Both the position numbers and the translations under genes were made by a program. Below, piece after piece: positions 1-9,899 of a stretch of 64,000 bases of DNA; position 1 is the first letter of the stretch, and the number at the start of each line of letters is the position of its first letter. Source of the DNA: Bacteroidetes bacterium 43-93 (GTDB taxonomy: Bacteria; Bacteroidota; Bacteroidia; Chitinophagales; Chitinophagaceae); NCBI GenBank assembly GCA_001897855.1, contig MKUO01000017.1, forward strand, positions 62,001 to 126,000. The letters run 5' to 3'. The notes below the pieces were generated by a model. That model was not told the DNA's origin, did no database searches, and was given only the letters and a program-made list of their open reading frames with translations.

Positions 1-930
1 GCACGGTGGGGCATGGGCTCTTACCTCGCACATCGTGACAGCGTACCTGTTTTGCGTTACAGGCTGGGGCAAGATATCAATGTACAGGGAATAAACTATG
101 GTGAGTCGATAGATATAAATGGCGTACGGATCAGCCTGCATCCTGCTGGACATATATGGGGTTCGGCTCAAATACGACTGGAATATAAAGGGGAGATATG
201 GGTAGTGAGCGGTGATTATAAATTACAGCAGGATGGCATATCAAAACCTTTTGAGCCCATCCAATGTCATAGCTTTATTACAGAAAGCACCTTCGGATTG
301 CCGACATATAATTTCCCCGATCCGCTGACCGTACATGACGATATCAATAGCTGGTGGCGGCAAAACAAAGAGGACGGAAAGAATACCATCATCATAGCCT
401 ATGCCCTTGGCAAAGCTCAAAGAATACTGAAACACCTGGACACTTCCATTGGCAATATTTTCACGCATGGCGCTGTAGACAACATCAATAAGTTATATGA
501 ACAAACTATTGGCCCATTACCACCCGCGAGGCGTATAGATGCTACAATAGATAAAAAAGAAATAGAAGGCAGCGTTATCATTGCTCCACCATCGGCAATG
601 AGCACACCGTGGCTACGCAAATTGAATCCATATAAGCTGGGTATATGCAGCGGATGGATGCAGTTGCGTGGTGCACGCAGAAGAAGAGGAGCGGACAGAG
701 GATTTATATTATCGGACCATTGCGACTGGGAACAACTTAATACGGCAATAAAAGAAACGGGCGCATCTAATATATATGTAACGCATGGTTACAAATCCAT
801 CTATGCAAAATGGGTGCAGGATGAATTTGGAGTAAACGCTACGGAAGTGGAAACATTATATACCGGTGAGCAAGTAGATGATGCTACTGATAACCCGGAA
901 AAAGGAGATGTAAGCAATGAAGGACTTTAG
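1..930 (+). CDS. Ligase-associated MBL-fold DNA exonuclease (5' end outside window)
   Basis: This is a metallo-beta-lactamase/beta-CASP nuclease of the ligase-associated type, thought to process DNA ends for the ligase encoded next to it. The frame is open from base 1: the codons before the first ATG (base 13) read ARWG, which in this family directly follows the HxHxDH metal motif. The true start is therefore upstream and ATG 13 is internal. Visible motifs are HPAGHIWGSAQ, SGDYK, TESTFGLP and a late SDHCDW histidine. 309 residues are visible. It overlaps the ligase gene by 14 bases, so the two are probably translationally coupled. The family is clear; the exact substrate is inferred from the family name. 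Confidence 0.93.
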   Translation, partial: ARWGMGSYLAHRDSVPVLRYRLGQDINVQGINYGESIDINGVRISLHPAGHIWGSAQIRLEYKGEIWVVSGDYKLQQDGISKPFEPIQCHSFITESTFGLPTYNFPDPLTVHDDINSWWRQNKEDGKNTIIIAYALGKAQRILKHLDTSIGNIFTHGAVDNINKLYEQTIGPLPPARRIDATIDKKEIEGSVIIAPPSAMSTPWLRKLNPYKLGICSGWMQLRGARRRRGADRGFILSDHCDWEQLNTAIKETGASNIYVTHGYKSIYAKWVQDEFGVNATEVETLYTGEQVDDATDNPEKGDVSNEGL

Positions 931-2518
931 CCGCCTGTTTACCGAAATAGATCAAACAACATCTACCAACGACAAAATAGATGCGCTTGCCCGCTATTTT
1001 GAAATTGCCGCGCCTGAAGATGCCACCTGGTGCGTGGCACTGTTAACAGGCAAAAGACCTAAGCGTACGATACGATCCGGAGAACTTCGCGACTGGTGTT
1101 CTCAACTGATAAATATACCTGTGTGGCTGATGGAAGAATCTTACCATGTGGTAGGCGATCTTGCTGAAACGATCACTCTACTGTTACCTGAACCAGAGGA
1201 GACCACCGAATACCGCCTTAGCAATATCATCACCGACCTGATGGCCTTACAGGACAAAGCAGAAGATGTACGGCACGCATTTATCGTAAACATGTGGATG
1301 CAGTTGGACAAGCAGGAGCTATTCATCTTCAACAAACTGATTACCGGCAACTTCAGAATGGGCGTGTCCGATAAAATTGTAATGAAAGCACTGGCCAAGG
1401 CTTTTGCTATTGACGAGAACATAGTAGCACACAGGCTGTCGGGCAACTGGGACCCATTAACAACAAGACTGGATCAATTATTGGGTGCAGCAGACACAAC
1501 GGACGATATCTCACGCCCCTACCCTTTTTATCTTGCTTATCCTTTAGAAACAGAACTACAGGAACTTGGTGCGGTAGAAGACTGGTATATAGAACGAAAA
1601 TACGACGGTATCCGCGGCCAGATCATTATACGTGACAGTCAGCTATTTGTATGGAGTCGCGGCGAAGACCTGATGACAGAAAAATTTCCCGAGTTTCACG
1701 CACTGGTGAATATGCTGCCCAATGGTACAGTGATAGATGGCGAGATCATCCCCCTTAAAGATGAACAGCTGCTCCCCTTTCACCTGATGCAAACGCGTAT
1801 AGGAAGAAAGAACCTTACTAAAAAAGCACTGCAGGACGCGCCGCTGGTCATGATATGCTATGACCTTGTGGAATATAAAGGAGAGGACATCAGGGAAAAA
1901 CCATTAACAGAGCGACGTCTATTGCTGACGGAGATGCTCAGCCAGTTACAGGAAAAATTTCCGACCGTCCCGCTGCAAATATCTCCTTTGGTTATTTGTG
2001 AAAACTGGGAAGAGGCAGCCGCTGAACGGCTCAATGCACGAGACCATGGCTGCGAGGGCCTGATGCTAAAAAGAAAGGACAGCGTTTATAAGACCGGCCG
2101 CAAAAGAGGTGACTGGTGGAAATGGAAAGTAGATCCATTATCTATAGACGGAGTGTTAATATATGCCCAACGCGGGCATGGCAGACGCGCTAATTTATAT
2201 ACAGACTTTACCTTTGCAGTGTGGAACGGGGATGAACTGGTGCCTTTTGCCAAAGCATATTCCGGCCTCACAGATAAAGAACTGGTGGAAGTCGACAACT
2301 GGATAAAGAAAAATACGCTCGATAAATTTGGCCCTGTGCGCAGCGTTACTCCCGAGCTGGTGTTTGAGATAGGCTTTGAAGGCATTAACCCATCACCACG
2401 ACACAAATCAGGAATTGCATTGCGTTTTCCTCGTATCTTAAGGTGGCGAAAAGATAAAAGCGCAGACCAGGCTAATACAAGGCAGGACCTGCAGGATATG
2501 TTAAAAGCACAGCACTGA
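917..2518 (+). CDS. ATP-dependent DNA ligase
   Basis: A 533-residue ATP-dependent DNA ligase that seals nicks through an enzyme-AMP intermediate. The N-terminal ligase domain (about 1-190) precedes the adenylation domain, where motif I KYDGIRG carries the nucleotidyl lysine K228. Further motifs are VIDGEIIP (III), GCEGLMLKR (IV) and WWKWKVDP (V). An OB-fold domain fills the C-terminus. It lies between a nuclease and a helicase gene and overlaps both, the standard ligase-associated repair operon of many bacteria. Replication normally uses the NAD-dependent LigA, so this enzyme is more likely a repair ligase (inference). No LigD-type polymerase or Ku is seen nearby. Confidence 0.96.
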   Translation: MKDFSRLFTEIDQTTSTNDKIDALARYFEIAAPEDATWCVALLTGKRPKRTIRSGELRDWCSQLINIPVWLMEESYHVVGDLAETITLLLPEPEETTEYRLSNIITDLMALQDKAEDVRHAFIVNMWMQLDKQELFIFNKLITGNFRMGVSDKIVMKALAKAFAIDENIVAHRLSGNWDPLTTRLDQLLGAADTTDDISRPYPFYLAYPLETELQELGAVEDWYIERKYDGIRGQIIIRDSQLFVWSRGEDLMTEKFPEFHALVNMLPNGTVIDGEIIPLKDEQLLPFHLMQTRIGRKNLTKKALQDAPLVMICYDLVEYKGEDIREKPLTERRLLLTEMLSQLQEKFPTVPLQISPLVICENWEEAAAERLNARDHGCEGLMLKRKDSVYKTGRKRGDWWKWKVDPLSIDGVLIYAQRGHGRRANLYTDFTFAVWNGDELVPFAKAYSGLTDKELVEVDNWIKKNTLDKFGPVRSVTPELVFEIGFEGINPSPRHKSGIALRFPRILRWRKDKSADQANTRQDLQDMLKAQH

Positions 2519-4944
2519 GTAAAGAACATTACATAGCGAACGAATGGTTTTCCCGTAATGACTGGACCCCACACGATTTTCAGAAACAATGCTGGGATGC
2601 CATCACAAGCGGCTATTCAGGTATGCTGAATGCCCCTACGGGCTTTGGTAAAACCTACGCCTTATGGTTTGGAATACTGGAAAGCTATTTTGCCAAACAA
2701 AAACGCAAAAAGGGGCTGCACTGTCTTTGGATCACACCACTGCGCGCATTATCTAAAGAAATACACTATGCCACCCAACGTGTAAGCGACGAACTGGGAA
2801 TAGATTATACCATTGGGCTGCGCACAGGCGACACCTCTGCCAAAGAACGGGCGCAACAAAAGAAATCAAGCCCGGAAGCGTTGATCACTACGCCGGAGAG
2901 CATACATATACTACTTGCGCAAAAGGGTTATGCTGATTTCTTCAAAACCCTGGAGTTTGTGGTTATCGATGAGTGGCATGAATTGCTGGGCAGTAAGCGG
3001 CAAGTGTTGGTAGAGTTAGCGCTGGCACATCTGAAAGCATTGAACCCTAAACTGAAAGTGTGGGGTATATCTGCTACCATAGGCAATCTTGAAGAAGCGA
3101 AAGAAATATTACTCGGTACCGACCCGGGAAAAAATAAACTCATCAAGACCAAGCTTGATAAGAAGATAGAAGTACATACCATACTGCCTGACGTAATAGA
3201 AGAATACCCATGGTCTGGGCACATGGGCATAAAACTGCTGGATAAGGTATTGCCGATTATACATAATAGCCGATCATGCCTGATATTTACGAATACAAGA
3301 TCGCAGTGCGAGATTTGGTACCAGCGTTTGCTGGACCGCGACCCTGACCTTGCAGGGATCATAGCCTTACACCATGGGTCATTAGGCGAAGAAATAAGGC
3401 TATGGGTAGAAGATGCGCTGCATGAAGGCATACTAAAAGTAGTGGTGTGCACCAGCAGCCTGGATCTTGGTGTAGACTTCCGCCCTGTAGATACGGTTAT
3501 ACAAATAGGATCTCCCAGAGGGGTTGCGAGGTTTATGCAGCGAGCCGGCCGCAGTGGTCACCAGCCCGGCGCAACCAGCACCATACACTTCCTGCCTACG
3601 CATTCGCTGGAGATCATCGAAGGGAGCGCTTTGCGCCATGCTATCAGGCATCAGCATATAGAACAGCGCATACCTTATATCCGCTCGTTTGATGTATTGA
3701 TTCAATTTTTAGTAACGCTTGCAGTGTCTGACGGGTTTACACCCGATGATATTTATAAAGAGATCATCACTACCTACTCTTTTGCATCTGTAACGCGCGA
3801 GGAATTTGAATGGTGCCTTTCCTTCATAACCGTGGGTGGTACTACACTCGATAACTACGATGAGTTTCATAAGGTAGTTATTATTGACGGCGTATATAGA
3901 GTTACGAGCAAGAAAGTGGCTATGCGGCACAGGCTGAGCATCGGCGCAATTGTTAGTGATAGCATGATGAATATTAAGTTCCTTGGCGGCGCAAGGTTGG
4001 GCACTGTGGAAGAAGGATTTATATCAAGGCTAAACGTTGGTGATGTATTCTGGTTTGCCGGGCGCAACCTGGAAGTTGTACGCATCAGCGGTATGGATGT
4101 ATTTGTAAAAAAGAGCAATAGCAATAAAGCGCAGTTCCCGTCGTGGCAGGGCGGACGTATGTCCTTATCTAACGAGCTCACCACCACTATACGCCTGAAA
4201 CTGGACGAAGCCTATAAGCCAGGAAAGAAAGATCCGGAACTGGAAAAAATGATGCCTTTGTTTGAAGAGCAGGAACAACGATCACACATCCCCCACCTGA
4301 GCGAATTACTCATAGAAAAAGCACAAACAAGAGAAGGCTACCATGTATTTATGTACCCGTTTGAAGGGCGCAATGTACACGAGGGGTTAGGCGCTATCCT
4401 CGCTTATCGCATAGCACAGATAAAACCACTTAGCTTTTCTATAGCAGTAAATGACTACGGACTTGAACTGCTCAGCGACCAGGAAATACCCATAGAAGAA
4501 GCATTGGAAAATAACCTTTTCTCTACCGAGAATCTCTCCGATGATATCTTCCGCAGTGTGAATATCACGGAAATGGCCAAGCGAAAGTTTAGGGATATTG
4601 CCAGTATTGCAGGCCTGGTGTTTAACGGCTATCCCGGCAAACAATTGAAAACGAGGCATGTTCAAGCTTCGTCGCAACTATTCTTTTCGGTATTCTCCGA
4701 TTTTGACCAGGACAACCTATTGCTGCGACAAGCGTTTGATGAGGTTATGACCTTCCAGATGGAGCAGATACGTATGCGTGAAGGGCTGGAACGTATACAA
4801 AAATTAAAAGTAGTGATCACAGAACTGGAAAGGTTAAGTCCGTTTTCTTTCCCGATATTTGCAGAACACCTGCAACGAAACAAACTGAGCAACGAGCAGT
4901 TTGAAGATAAGGTGAACAAATTGATAAGCAGGTTGAAGAAATAG
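2515..4944 (+). CDS. Ligase-associated DEXH-box DNA helicase (Lhr-like), probable CTG start
   Basis: An Lhr-type superfamily 2 helicase of about 809 residues. Seen with this start: Q-motif-like WTPHDFQKQCW (about 17-27), Walker A TGFGKT (42-47), DEWH box (D152), SATIGN, and motif VI QRAGRSGH (near 342). The first ATG in frame is at 2623, which leaves only four residues before the Walker A motif and removes the Q-motif region. The open frame runs upstream to a stop at 2473, and the only start-like codon that keeps the whole N-terminus is CTG 2515, which overlaps the ligase TGA as CTGA. The start is inferred; the family is certain. It probably unwinds or remodels DNA for the neighbouring nuclease and ligase. 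Confidence 0.93.
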   Translation: MSKEHYIANEWFSRNDWTPHDFQKQCWDAITSGYSGMLNAPTGFGKTYALWFGILESYFAKQKRKKGLHCLWITPLRALSKEIHYATQRVSDELGIDYTIGLRTGDTSAKERAQQKKSSPEALITTPESIHILLAQKGYADFFKTLEFVVIDEWHELLGSKRQVLVELALAHLKALNPKLKVWGISATIGNLEEAKEILLGTDPGKNKLIKTKLDKKIEVHTILPDVIEEYPWSGHMGIKLLDKVLPIIHNSRSCLIFTNTRSQCEIWYQRLLDRDPDLAGIIALHHGSLGEEIRLWVEDALHEGILKVVVCTSSLDLGVDFRPVDTVIQIGSPRGVARFMQRAGRSGHQPGATSTIHFLPTHSLEIIEGSALRHAIRHQHIEQRIPYIRSFDVLIQFLVTLAVSDGFTPDDIYKEIITTYSFASVTREEFEWCLSFITVGGTTLDNYDEFHKVVIIDGVYRVTSKKVAMRHRLSIGAIVSDSMMNIKFLGGARLGTVEEGFISRLNVGDVFWFAGRNLEVVRISGMDVFVKKSNSNKAQFPSWQGGRMSLSNELTTTIRLKLDEAYKPGKKDPELEKMMPLFEEQEQRSHIPHLSELLIEKAQTREGYHVFMYPFEGRNVHEGLGAILAYRIAQIKPLSFSIAVNDYGLELLSDQEIPIEEALENNLFSTENLSDDIFRSVNITEMAKRKFRDIASIAGLVFNGYPGKQLKTRHVQASSQLFFSVFSDFDQDNLLLRQAFDEVMTFQMEQIRMREGLERIQKLKVVITELERLSPFSFPIFAEHLQRNKLSNEQFEDKVNKLISRLKK

Positions 4945-5577
4945 ATGCAGATAAGGCTTCGCAATTCAGACTTCACATTATTACCGGAAAAAGCGATCTA
5001 CAAAGAAGATGAAGGATTGCTGATACTCGCTGATGTGCACCTTGGTAAGGGATCGCATTTCAGAAAAGCGGGCCTGCCCATACCTGTCAACGCGCAAAAA
5101 AACGATTATGAGAACCTGCGCAAGCTATTTATCAAAGTAGCGCCTAAGAAAGTGTATTTTCTTGGCGACCTGTTTCACAGTTCCATTAACAACGACTGGG
5201 TATATTTTGCGCAGCTGATCAATGAATTCCCCCACATAGCCTTTACACTCATTAAAGGCAATCACGATATCATCCATACAGAACTGTTCCGCGAATTGGA
5301 TATTACGGTGATAGATGACTGTATAGAAACCCAAGACTTTATCTACTCCCATGAACCATTAGAGCCGGGCGACAAGATCAATTTTGTTGGGCATATTCAC
5401 CCAGGCATTTGCCTGTCGGGACAAGGGCGGCAAAGTGTTACCATACCCTGCTTTCACCTGGAACGTAATGTAATGGTACTGCCAGCCTTCGGTGTACTAA
5501 CCGGGCTATACAGAATGCCAGTGAACAATAGTAACAGGGTGTTTGCTGTATTGCCTACCAGCATCAGGGAGCTATAA
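4945..5577 (+). CDS. pdeM: Ligase-associated metallophosphoesterase PdeM
   Basis: A 210-residue calcineurin-like phosphoesterase, last gene of the ligase-associated operon; its ATG directly follows the helicase stop codon. The dinuclear metal motifs are visible in order: DVHLGKGSHFRK (about 29-40), GDLFHS, KGNHD and GHIHPG. Members of this family are described as DNA-damage-response endonucleases or phosphodiesterases associated with the ligase. No signal peptide is present, so it acts in the cytoplasm. With the nuclease, ligase and helicase it completes the canonical four-gene set, which suggests a shared end-processing and sealing pathway. Confidence 0.93.
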   Translation: MQIRLRNSDFTLLPEKAIYKEDEGLLILADVHLGKGSHFRKAGLPIPVNAQKNDYENLRKLFIKVAPKKVYFLGDLFHSSINNDWVYFAQLINEFPHIAFTLIKGNHDIIHTELFRELDITVIDDCIETQDFIYSHEPLEPGDKINFVGHIHPGICLSGQGRQSVTIPCFHLERNVMVLPAFGVLTGLYRMPVNNSNRVFAVLPTSIREL

Positions 5578-5649
5578 CAGTTTCTCCACATACCCACATT
5601 ACGTTGCCGTATATAAAATATCCTGCTTTCTATATAAGTGGTATTTACC

Positions 5650-5657
5650 TATTTTTG
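5650..5657 (+). promoter_or_regulatory. Candidate -7 box for the NADP-IDH gene
   Basis: TATTTTTG fits the Bacteroidota -7 consensus TANNTTTG. It lies 46 bases before ATG 5704, which supports that ATG over an in-frame GTG at 5638 that would lie upstream of the transcript. A TTTC 19 bases further upstream is only a weak -33 match. Confidence 0.55.
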
Positions 5658-5703
5658 CCCACCTGCTGTTACATTTATAACAATAAACACGCATATAAAT
5701 AAC

Positions 5704-6933
5704 ATGAGCAAAATAAAAGTAGCCAATCCCGTAGTGGAACTTGATGGTGATGAAATGACACGCATCATCTGGAAATTCATCAAAGACAAACTGATCACTC
5801 CGTATGTGGAAGTGGACATTAAATATTATGACCTGGGCATAGAGCATCGCGATGCTACTAACGACCAGGTAACTGTTGACGCGGCTAATGCGATCAAAGA
5901 ATATGGCGTAGGTATCAAATGTGCTACCATCACACCTGATGAGGCAAGGGTAAAGGAATTCAGCCTGAAACAAATGTGGAAGAGCCCGAACGGTACTATC
6001 CGTAACATACTGGATGGCACTGTATTCCGCGAGCCTATCGTTATCAATAATATTCCCCGCCTGGTTACTAACTGGGATGCTCCTATCATCGTTGGCCGTC
6101 ACGCTTTTGGCGACCAATATCGTGCAACCGATTTCGTAGTAAAGGGCAAAGGAAAACTAACCATCAAATTTGAAGGTGAAAATGGCGAAACCATCGAGCA
6201 TGAAGTATACAACTTTAAAGGCGATGGTGTAGCTATGGCTATGTACAATACAGATGAGTCTATCAAAGGCTTTGCACGCTCTTGCTTCAACATGGCGCTG
6301 CAAAAGAAATGGCCGCTGTACCTTTCTACAAAAAACACCATCCTGAAAAAATATGATGGCCGCTTCAAAGATATTTTTGAAGATATCTATCAAAACGAAT
6401 TCAAAGCAGCGTTTGACCAGGCTGGCATCACTTATGAGCACCGCCTGATAGATGACATGGTTGCCAGCGCGCTGAAGTGGAACGGTAACTTTGTATGGGC
6501 TTGTAAAAACTATGATGGTGATGTACAAAGCGATACAGTAGCACAAGGTTTCGGTTCACTTGGCTTAATGACCTCTGTACTGGTTACCCCTGATGGTAAA
6601 ACAATGGAGGCAGAAGCTGCGCACGGTACGGTAACACGTCACTACCGCGATCATCAGCAAGGCAAACCAACATCTACCAACCCGATAGCCTCCATCTTTG
6701 CATGGACCAGAGGCCTGGCTTTCCGCGGTAAACTGGATAACAACCAGGAATTAGTTGATTTCTGTAACGCACTGGAAGCAGTATGTATAGAAACTGTAGA
6801 AAGTGGTAAAATGACCAAAGACCTGGCAGTATGTATCCACGGCAATAAAGTAAGCCATGGCGAACATTACCTGTACACGGAAGAATTCCTGGATGCACTG
6901 GACCAAAACCTGAAAAAGAAGCTGGGCAAATAG
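5704..6933 (+). CDS. icd: NADP-dependent isocitrate dehydrogenase, eukaryotic (IDH1/2-like) type
   Basis: A 409-residue isocitrate dehydrogenase converting isocitrate to 2-oxoglutarate with NADP in the TCA cycle. The sequence follows the homodimeric eukaryotic/cytosolic type, not E. coli Icd: [13 protein letters not shown] near the N-terminus, [30 protein letters not shown], then [14 protein letters not shown], which holds the substrate-binding arginines. ATG 5704 is chosen because the protein family begins there and a promoter box lies just upstream. A strong terminator follows, so it is monocistronic. A second, unrelated-type isocitrate dehydrogenase lies at 31624. Confidence 0.96.
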   Translation: MSKIKVANPVVELDGDEMTRIIWKFIKDKLITPYVEVDIKYYDLGIEHRDATNDQVTVDAANAIKEYGVGIKCATITPDEARVKEFSLKQMWKSPNGTIRNILDGTVFREPIVINNIPRLVTNWDAPIIVGRHAFGDQYRATDFVVKGKGKLTIKFEGENGETIEHEVYNFKGDGVAMAMYNTDESIKGFARSCFNMALQKKWPLYLSTKNTILKKYDGRFKDIFEDIYQNEFKAAFDQAGITYEHRLIDDMVASALKWNGNFVWACKNYDGDVQSDTVAQGFGSLGLMTSVLVTPDGKTMEAEAAHGTVTRHYRDHQQGKPTSTNPIASIFAWTRGLAFRGKLDNNQELVDFCNALEAVCIETVESGKMTKDLAVCIHGNKVSHGEHYLYTEEFLDALDQNLKKKLGK

Positions 6934-6958
6934 ATCACATATAAATTATAACTCTTAC

Positions 6959-6988
6959 AAAACCGGCTCATTATAGCCGGTTTTTATA
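6959..6988 (+). terminator. Rho-independent terminator after NADP-IDH
   Basis: A 10-bp perfect stem, AAAACCGGCT (6959-6968) with AGCCGGTTTT (6975-6984), a 6-base loop and a following T-rich stretch, 26 bases after the IDH stop codon. Confidence 0.9.
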
Positions 6989-7056
6989 TTTAAAAAAGCC
7001 CGAAAATGCTAAAACATTTAGGTTTTTATTATCTAAAAAAATCAACTTAAAATAAG

Positions 7057-7064
7057 TATTTTCG
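7057..7064 (+). promoter_or_regulatory. Candidate -7 box upstream of the SDR gene
   Basis: TATTTTCG followed by CGC matches the TANNTTCG variant also seen before ftsY and the second icd. It would give an AT-rich leader of about 105 bases before ATG 7174. No convincing -33 element is visible. Confidence 0.4.
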
Positions 7065-7173
7065 CGCTTCAATATAGGTTAACACATCATTAAATAATTC
7101 ATATTCGAGATTGTGGCTACTACAATTATCGATCAAGGTTTTTTTGTAATAATATTTTGAGGTCGTTTTTTTT

Positions 7174-8334
7174 ATGAATATTTTTTTAACCGGTGCTACT
7201 GGTCTTGTAGGTGGTGAATTACTCGTTACGCTTTCGCAGCGTAAAGAAGTTAATAAGATATACTGTCTTATCCGCTCTAAATCTGAAGCGGAAGCTACTC
7301 AAAGGTTAGAGAAAGTGTTTGCCCTACACAATGATCGTTTTGACCGTGAAAAGATCGTGCCGGTACTGGGCAACCTGTTTGATGATAACCTTACCAATTC
7401 CCTGATTGAGAATACCACCATATCAGATACGGATGTGATCATCCACTCTGCTGCCAATACGTCCTTCTCACGTGTAAATGATGACCTTGTTGAAAAAGCG
7501 AATATCGGCGGCCTCACCAAGATACTCTTATGGGCAAAGCAATTGCCTCATTTGCAAACCTTCGTGTATATAGGCACGGCTACTATTTGTGGCAAAGACG
7601 TAAAAGACCGTGTTGTAAAAGAAGATGAATCTCCGAACCTGAATGCAACGCACCTGGTAAAGTACACTTATACCAAGATGCGCGGTGAGATCATCATCCG
7701 CGAGCATTTACCTGAAGATAAAATACTGATCACACGCCCGTCTATCATCATGGGTGATAGCAGGCCTATCATACCGCGTTCGCCGGTAATATTGTGGGCG
7801 ATGGCTACCATTAACCATCTGCGCCTGATACCTGTAAATGAACATGCCCAACTGGATATGATACCTGTGAACTATGCAGCAGAGGCGATTGTGAACCTGC
7901 TGTTTGCTAACAGGAAATACCATGTGTATCACATTTCGGCAGGTGAAGCCGGATCTACTACCGCGCTGAAACTTTCCAAAACGTTGGAATCTTACTTTGA
8001 TGATATGCCGCCGTTTAACTTCATCAGCAAATCGCTGCTGAACCAGGTGAAGCATTGGACAAAGGGGAAATTACAACCTGAAAGTGAATTATATACGTAC
8101 AGACAATACCTTGATTATTGGAAGGAAACATTTGAAGACAAGAGTAAGCTGAGGTTGTTGTTCACCGGCCTTGACCCTTACCTGGAGTTTATGGAGCTGG
8201 GACACGTGTTTGATAACAGCCGCCTGCTGGAAGATACCGGCATGGCCAATAGCGAACCGGCAGATGTGTACATGAACAATTCAATGAACTTTGTAGAGAA
8301 AATAGACATACTGGAAGGCGCTATCGATCCATAG
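7174..8334 (+). CDS. SDR-family oxidoreductase, thioester-reductase/fatty acyl-CoA reductase-like
   Basis: A 386-residue extended short-chain dehydrogenase. The N-terminal Rossmann motif TGATGLVGG binds NAD(P); IHSAANTSFS and the catalytic YTYTKMRGE (Tyr-x3-Lys) follow. The pattern of the first 250 residues (IYCLIRSKSEAEATQRL, then TRPSIIMGD) resembles the NAD-binding_4 domain of thioester reductases and fatty acyl-CoA reductases, which reduce a thioester-bound acyl group to an aldehyde or alcohol. No carrier or adenylation domain is fused. The C-terminal 130 residues are less recognisable. It is flanked by its own promoter candidate and terminator. The substrate is unknown. Confidence 0.8.
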   Translation: MNIFLTGATGLVGGELLVTLSQRKEVNKIYCLIRSKSEAEATQRLEKVFALHNDRFDREKIVPVLGNLFDDNLTNSLIENTTISDTDVIIHSAANTSFSRVNDDLVEKANIGGLTKILLWAKQLPHLQTFVYIGTATICGKDVKDRVVKEDESPNLNATHLVKYTYTKMRGEIIIREHLPEDKILITRPSIIMGDSRPIIPRSPVILWAMATINHLRLIPVNEHAQLDMIPVNYAAEAIVNLLFANRKYHVYHISAGEAGSTTALKLSKTLESYFDDMPPFNFISKSLLNQVKHWTKGKLQPESELYTYRQYLDYWKETFEDKSKLRLLFTGLDPYLEFMELGHVFDNSRLLEDTGMANSEPADVYMNNSMNFVEKIDILEGAIDP

Positions 8335-8356
8335 TGGAACGCTTAGTAAAAATATT

Positions 8357-8390
8357 AAAGGATCAGGCCCCGGCATTGATCCTTTTCTTT
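8357..8390 (+). terminator. Rho-independent terminator after the SDR gene
   Basis: AAAGGATCA (8357-8365) pairs with TGATCCTTT (8377-8385) around an 11-base GC-rich loop, followed by TTTTCTTTT-like sequence, 22 bases after the stop codon. Confidence 0.8.
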
Positions 8391-8436
8391 TATAGACCAA
8401 TTAGTTCACTTATAAGATAAACTACCTATAAAACAG

Positions 8437-8444
8437 TAACTTCG
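8437..8444 (+). promoter_or_regulatory. Candidate -7 box for ftsY
   Basis: TAACTTCG, identical to the box upstream of icd at 31588, lies 41 bases before the ftsY ATG. No clear -33 element. Confidence 0.5.
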
Positions 8445-8485
8445 CTGCGCAAGTAAGTTTACCTTTTTACACATTACATAGACTC

Positions 8486-9463
8486 ATGGGGTTATTCGAT
8501 AAACTCTTTAAACGCAATAAAGAACAACAGGAGCAGAAAGAGGCGCTGGATGAAGGCCTGAAAAAAACCAAAGAAGGTTTTTTCTCGCGCATCACCAAAG
8601 CCATTTCAGGTAAAGATAAAGTTGACGAAGAAGTACTCGATCAGCTGGAAGAAGCGCTGATAACTGCCGATGTAGGCCTGGATACTACTGTTGCCATCAT
8701 CAAACGTATTGAGGAAAGAGTTGCCAGGGATAAATTCGTAGGCACATCTGAGCTAAACAATATACTGCAGGAAGAGATCATGGGTATGCTGACGCAGGCC
8801 CCTGACAGTAAGTTTGAAACCTTTGACCTGCCTGCCGATAAGAAACCATATGTACTGCTTGTAGTAGGCGTGAATGGCGTTGGTAAGACCACCACTATAG
8901 GCAAGCTGGCCTATAACTTTAAGAAGAATGGCAAGAAAGTAGTACTGGGTGCTGCAGATACCTTCCGTGCTGCGGCGGTTGACCAACTGACCATCTGGAG
9001 TGAGCGCGTAGGTGTGGACATAGTAAAGAAAGAAATGGGCAGTGATCCAGGCTCTGTAGCATTTGACGCGGTTCAAAGTGCTATGGCTAAGGATGCCGAT
9101 ATTGTGATCATAGACACAGCGGGCCGCCTGCACAATAAAGCCTACCTGATGGATGAGCTGAGCAAGATACGCAGGGTAATATCCAAGAAAATGCCGGATG
9201 CACCGCATGAGGTATTATTGGTATTGGATGGCAGTACAGGGCAAAATGCCATAGAACAAGCCAAACAGTTTACGGCAGCTACAGATGTGACCTCACTAGC
9301 TATTACCAAACTGGATGGTACTGCAAAAGGTGGTGTGGTACTGGCGATAGCTAACCAGTTTAAGATACCGGTAAAGTATATAGGCGTAGGCGAAAAAATG
9401 GAAGACCTGCAGATCTTTAACAAACGTGAGTTTGTAGATAGCCTGTTCAGCCTGGAAGGATAA
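8486..9463 (+). CDS. ftsY: Signal recognition particle receptor FtsY
   Basis: A 325-residue SRP GTPase that docks ribosome-SRP complexes at the inner membrane. A short charged, Lys/Glu-rich N-terminus (1-40) replaces the long acidic A-domain of E. coli FtsY. The N domain is followed by the G domain with [10 protein letters not shown] (from about residue 128), [30 protein letters not shown] and the closing [11 protein letters not shown]. Start ATG 8486 is preceded by a TAACTTCG box. The length is typical of Bacteroidota FtsY. Confidence 0.98.
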   Translation: MGLFDKLFKRNKEQQEQKEALDEGLKKTKEGFFSRITKAISGKDKVDEEVLDQLEEALITADVGLDTTVAIIKRIEERVARDKFVGTSELNNILQEEIMGMLTQAPDSKFETFDLPADKKPYVLLVVGVNGVGKTTTIGKLAYNFKKNGKKVVLGAADTFRAAAVDQLTIWSERVGVDIVKKEMGSDPGSVAFDAVQSAMAKDADIVIIDTAGRLHNKAYLMDELSKIRRVISKKMPDAPHEVLLVLDGSTGQNAIEQAKQFTAATDVTSLAITKLDGTAKGGVVLAIANQFKIPVKYIGVGEKMEDLQIFNKREFVDSLFSLEG

Positions 9464-9540
9464 TTCCTGTACTCGGGTTCTTATTTCATAATTTCTATTG
9501 CAATCTGCAACAGGAAATTTATGCTTATCTTTTGGCTTCA

Positions 9541-9897
9541 ATGAAGGCATTTACTGTCATTTCTATATTGTTATTGTCCGTTGCTGTGTCTGCTGCCTTG
9601 CATTATAGCAAGTATGCACATGCGGAAGATGAGATAGACATGGTAAACAGCAGCTTAAAAGGCGCAAGGCCATTCATCAGACCAAATTCAAGATTGCAGT
9701 TTTCGGGAGAAGAGGAACGGATGGAACTCTTTGCTTGGGCGAGATACCTGCTGGCACCAGCTGTACTAGAAGAACAAACCGGGGACGATACTACCTTATC
9801 TATCAAATACCTTAACACTGCAAACGACGATACCACAGGACATGTAATATGGGAAACAAGCGATAAGCTGTATCGCTATAAACTGATAGTGCGATAA
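9541..9897 (+). CDS. Small exported or membrane-anchored protein of unknown function
   Basis: A 118-residue protein with an N-terminal hydrophobic segment (about 4-22, ending near AAL) typical of a signal peptide or anchor, then a soluble region with acidic stretches. I do not recognise a family. ATG 9541 is chosen over an in-frame TTG at 9532 because a near-consensus -7 box (TATCTTTTG, 9526-9534) covers the TTG. The gene ends two bases before the next ATG (9900), so it is probably co-transcribed with the GT-C-like membrane protein and may work with it (inference). Confidence 0.7.
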   Translation: MKAFTVISILLLSVAVSAALHYSKYAHAEDEIDMVNSSLKGARPFIRPNSRLQFSGEEERMELFAWARYLLAPAVLEEQTGDDTTLSIKYLNTANDDTTGHVIWETSDKLYRYKLIVR

Positions 9898-9899
9898 TC

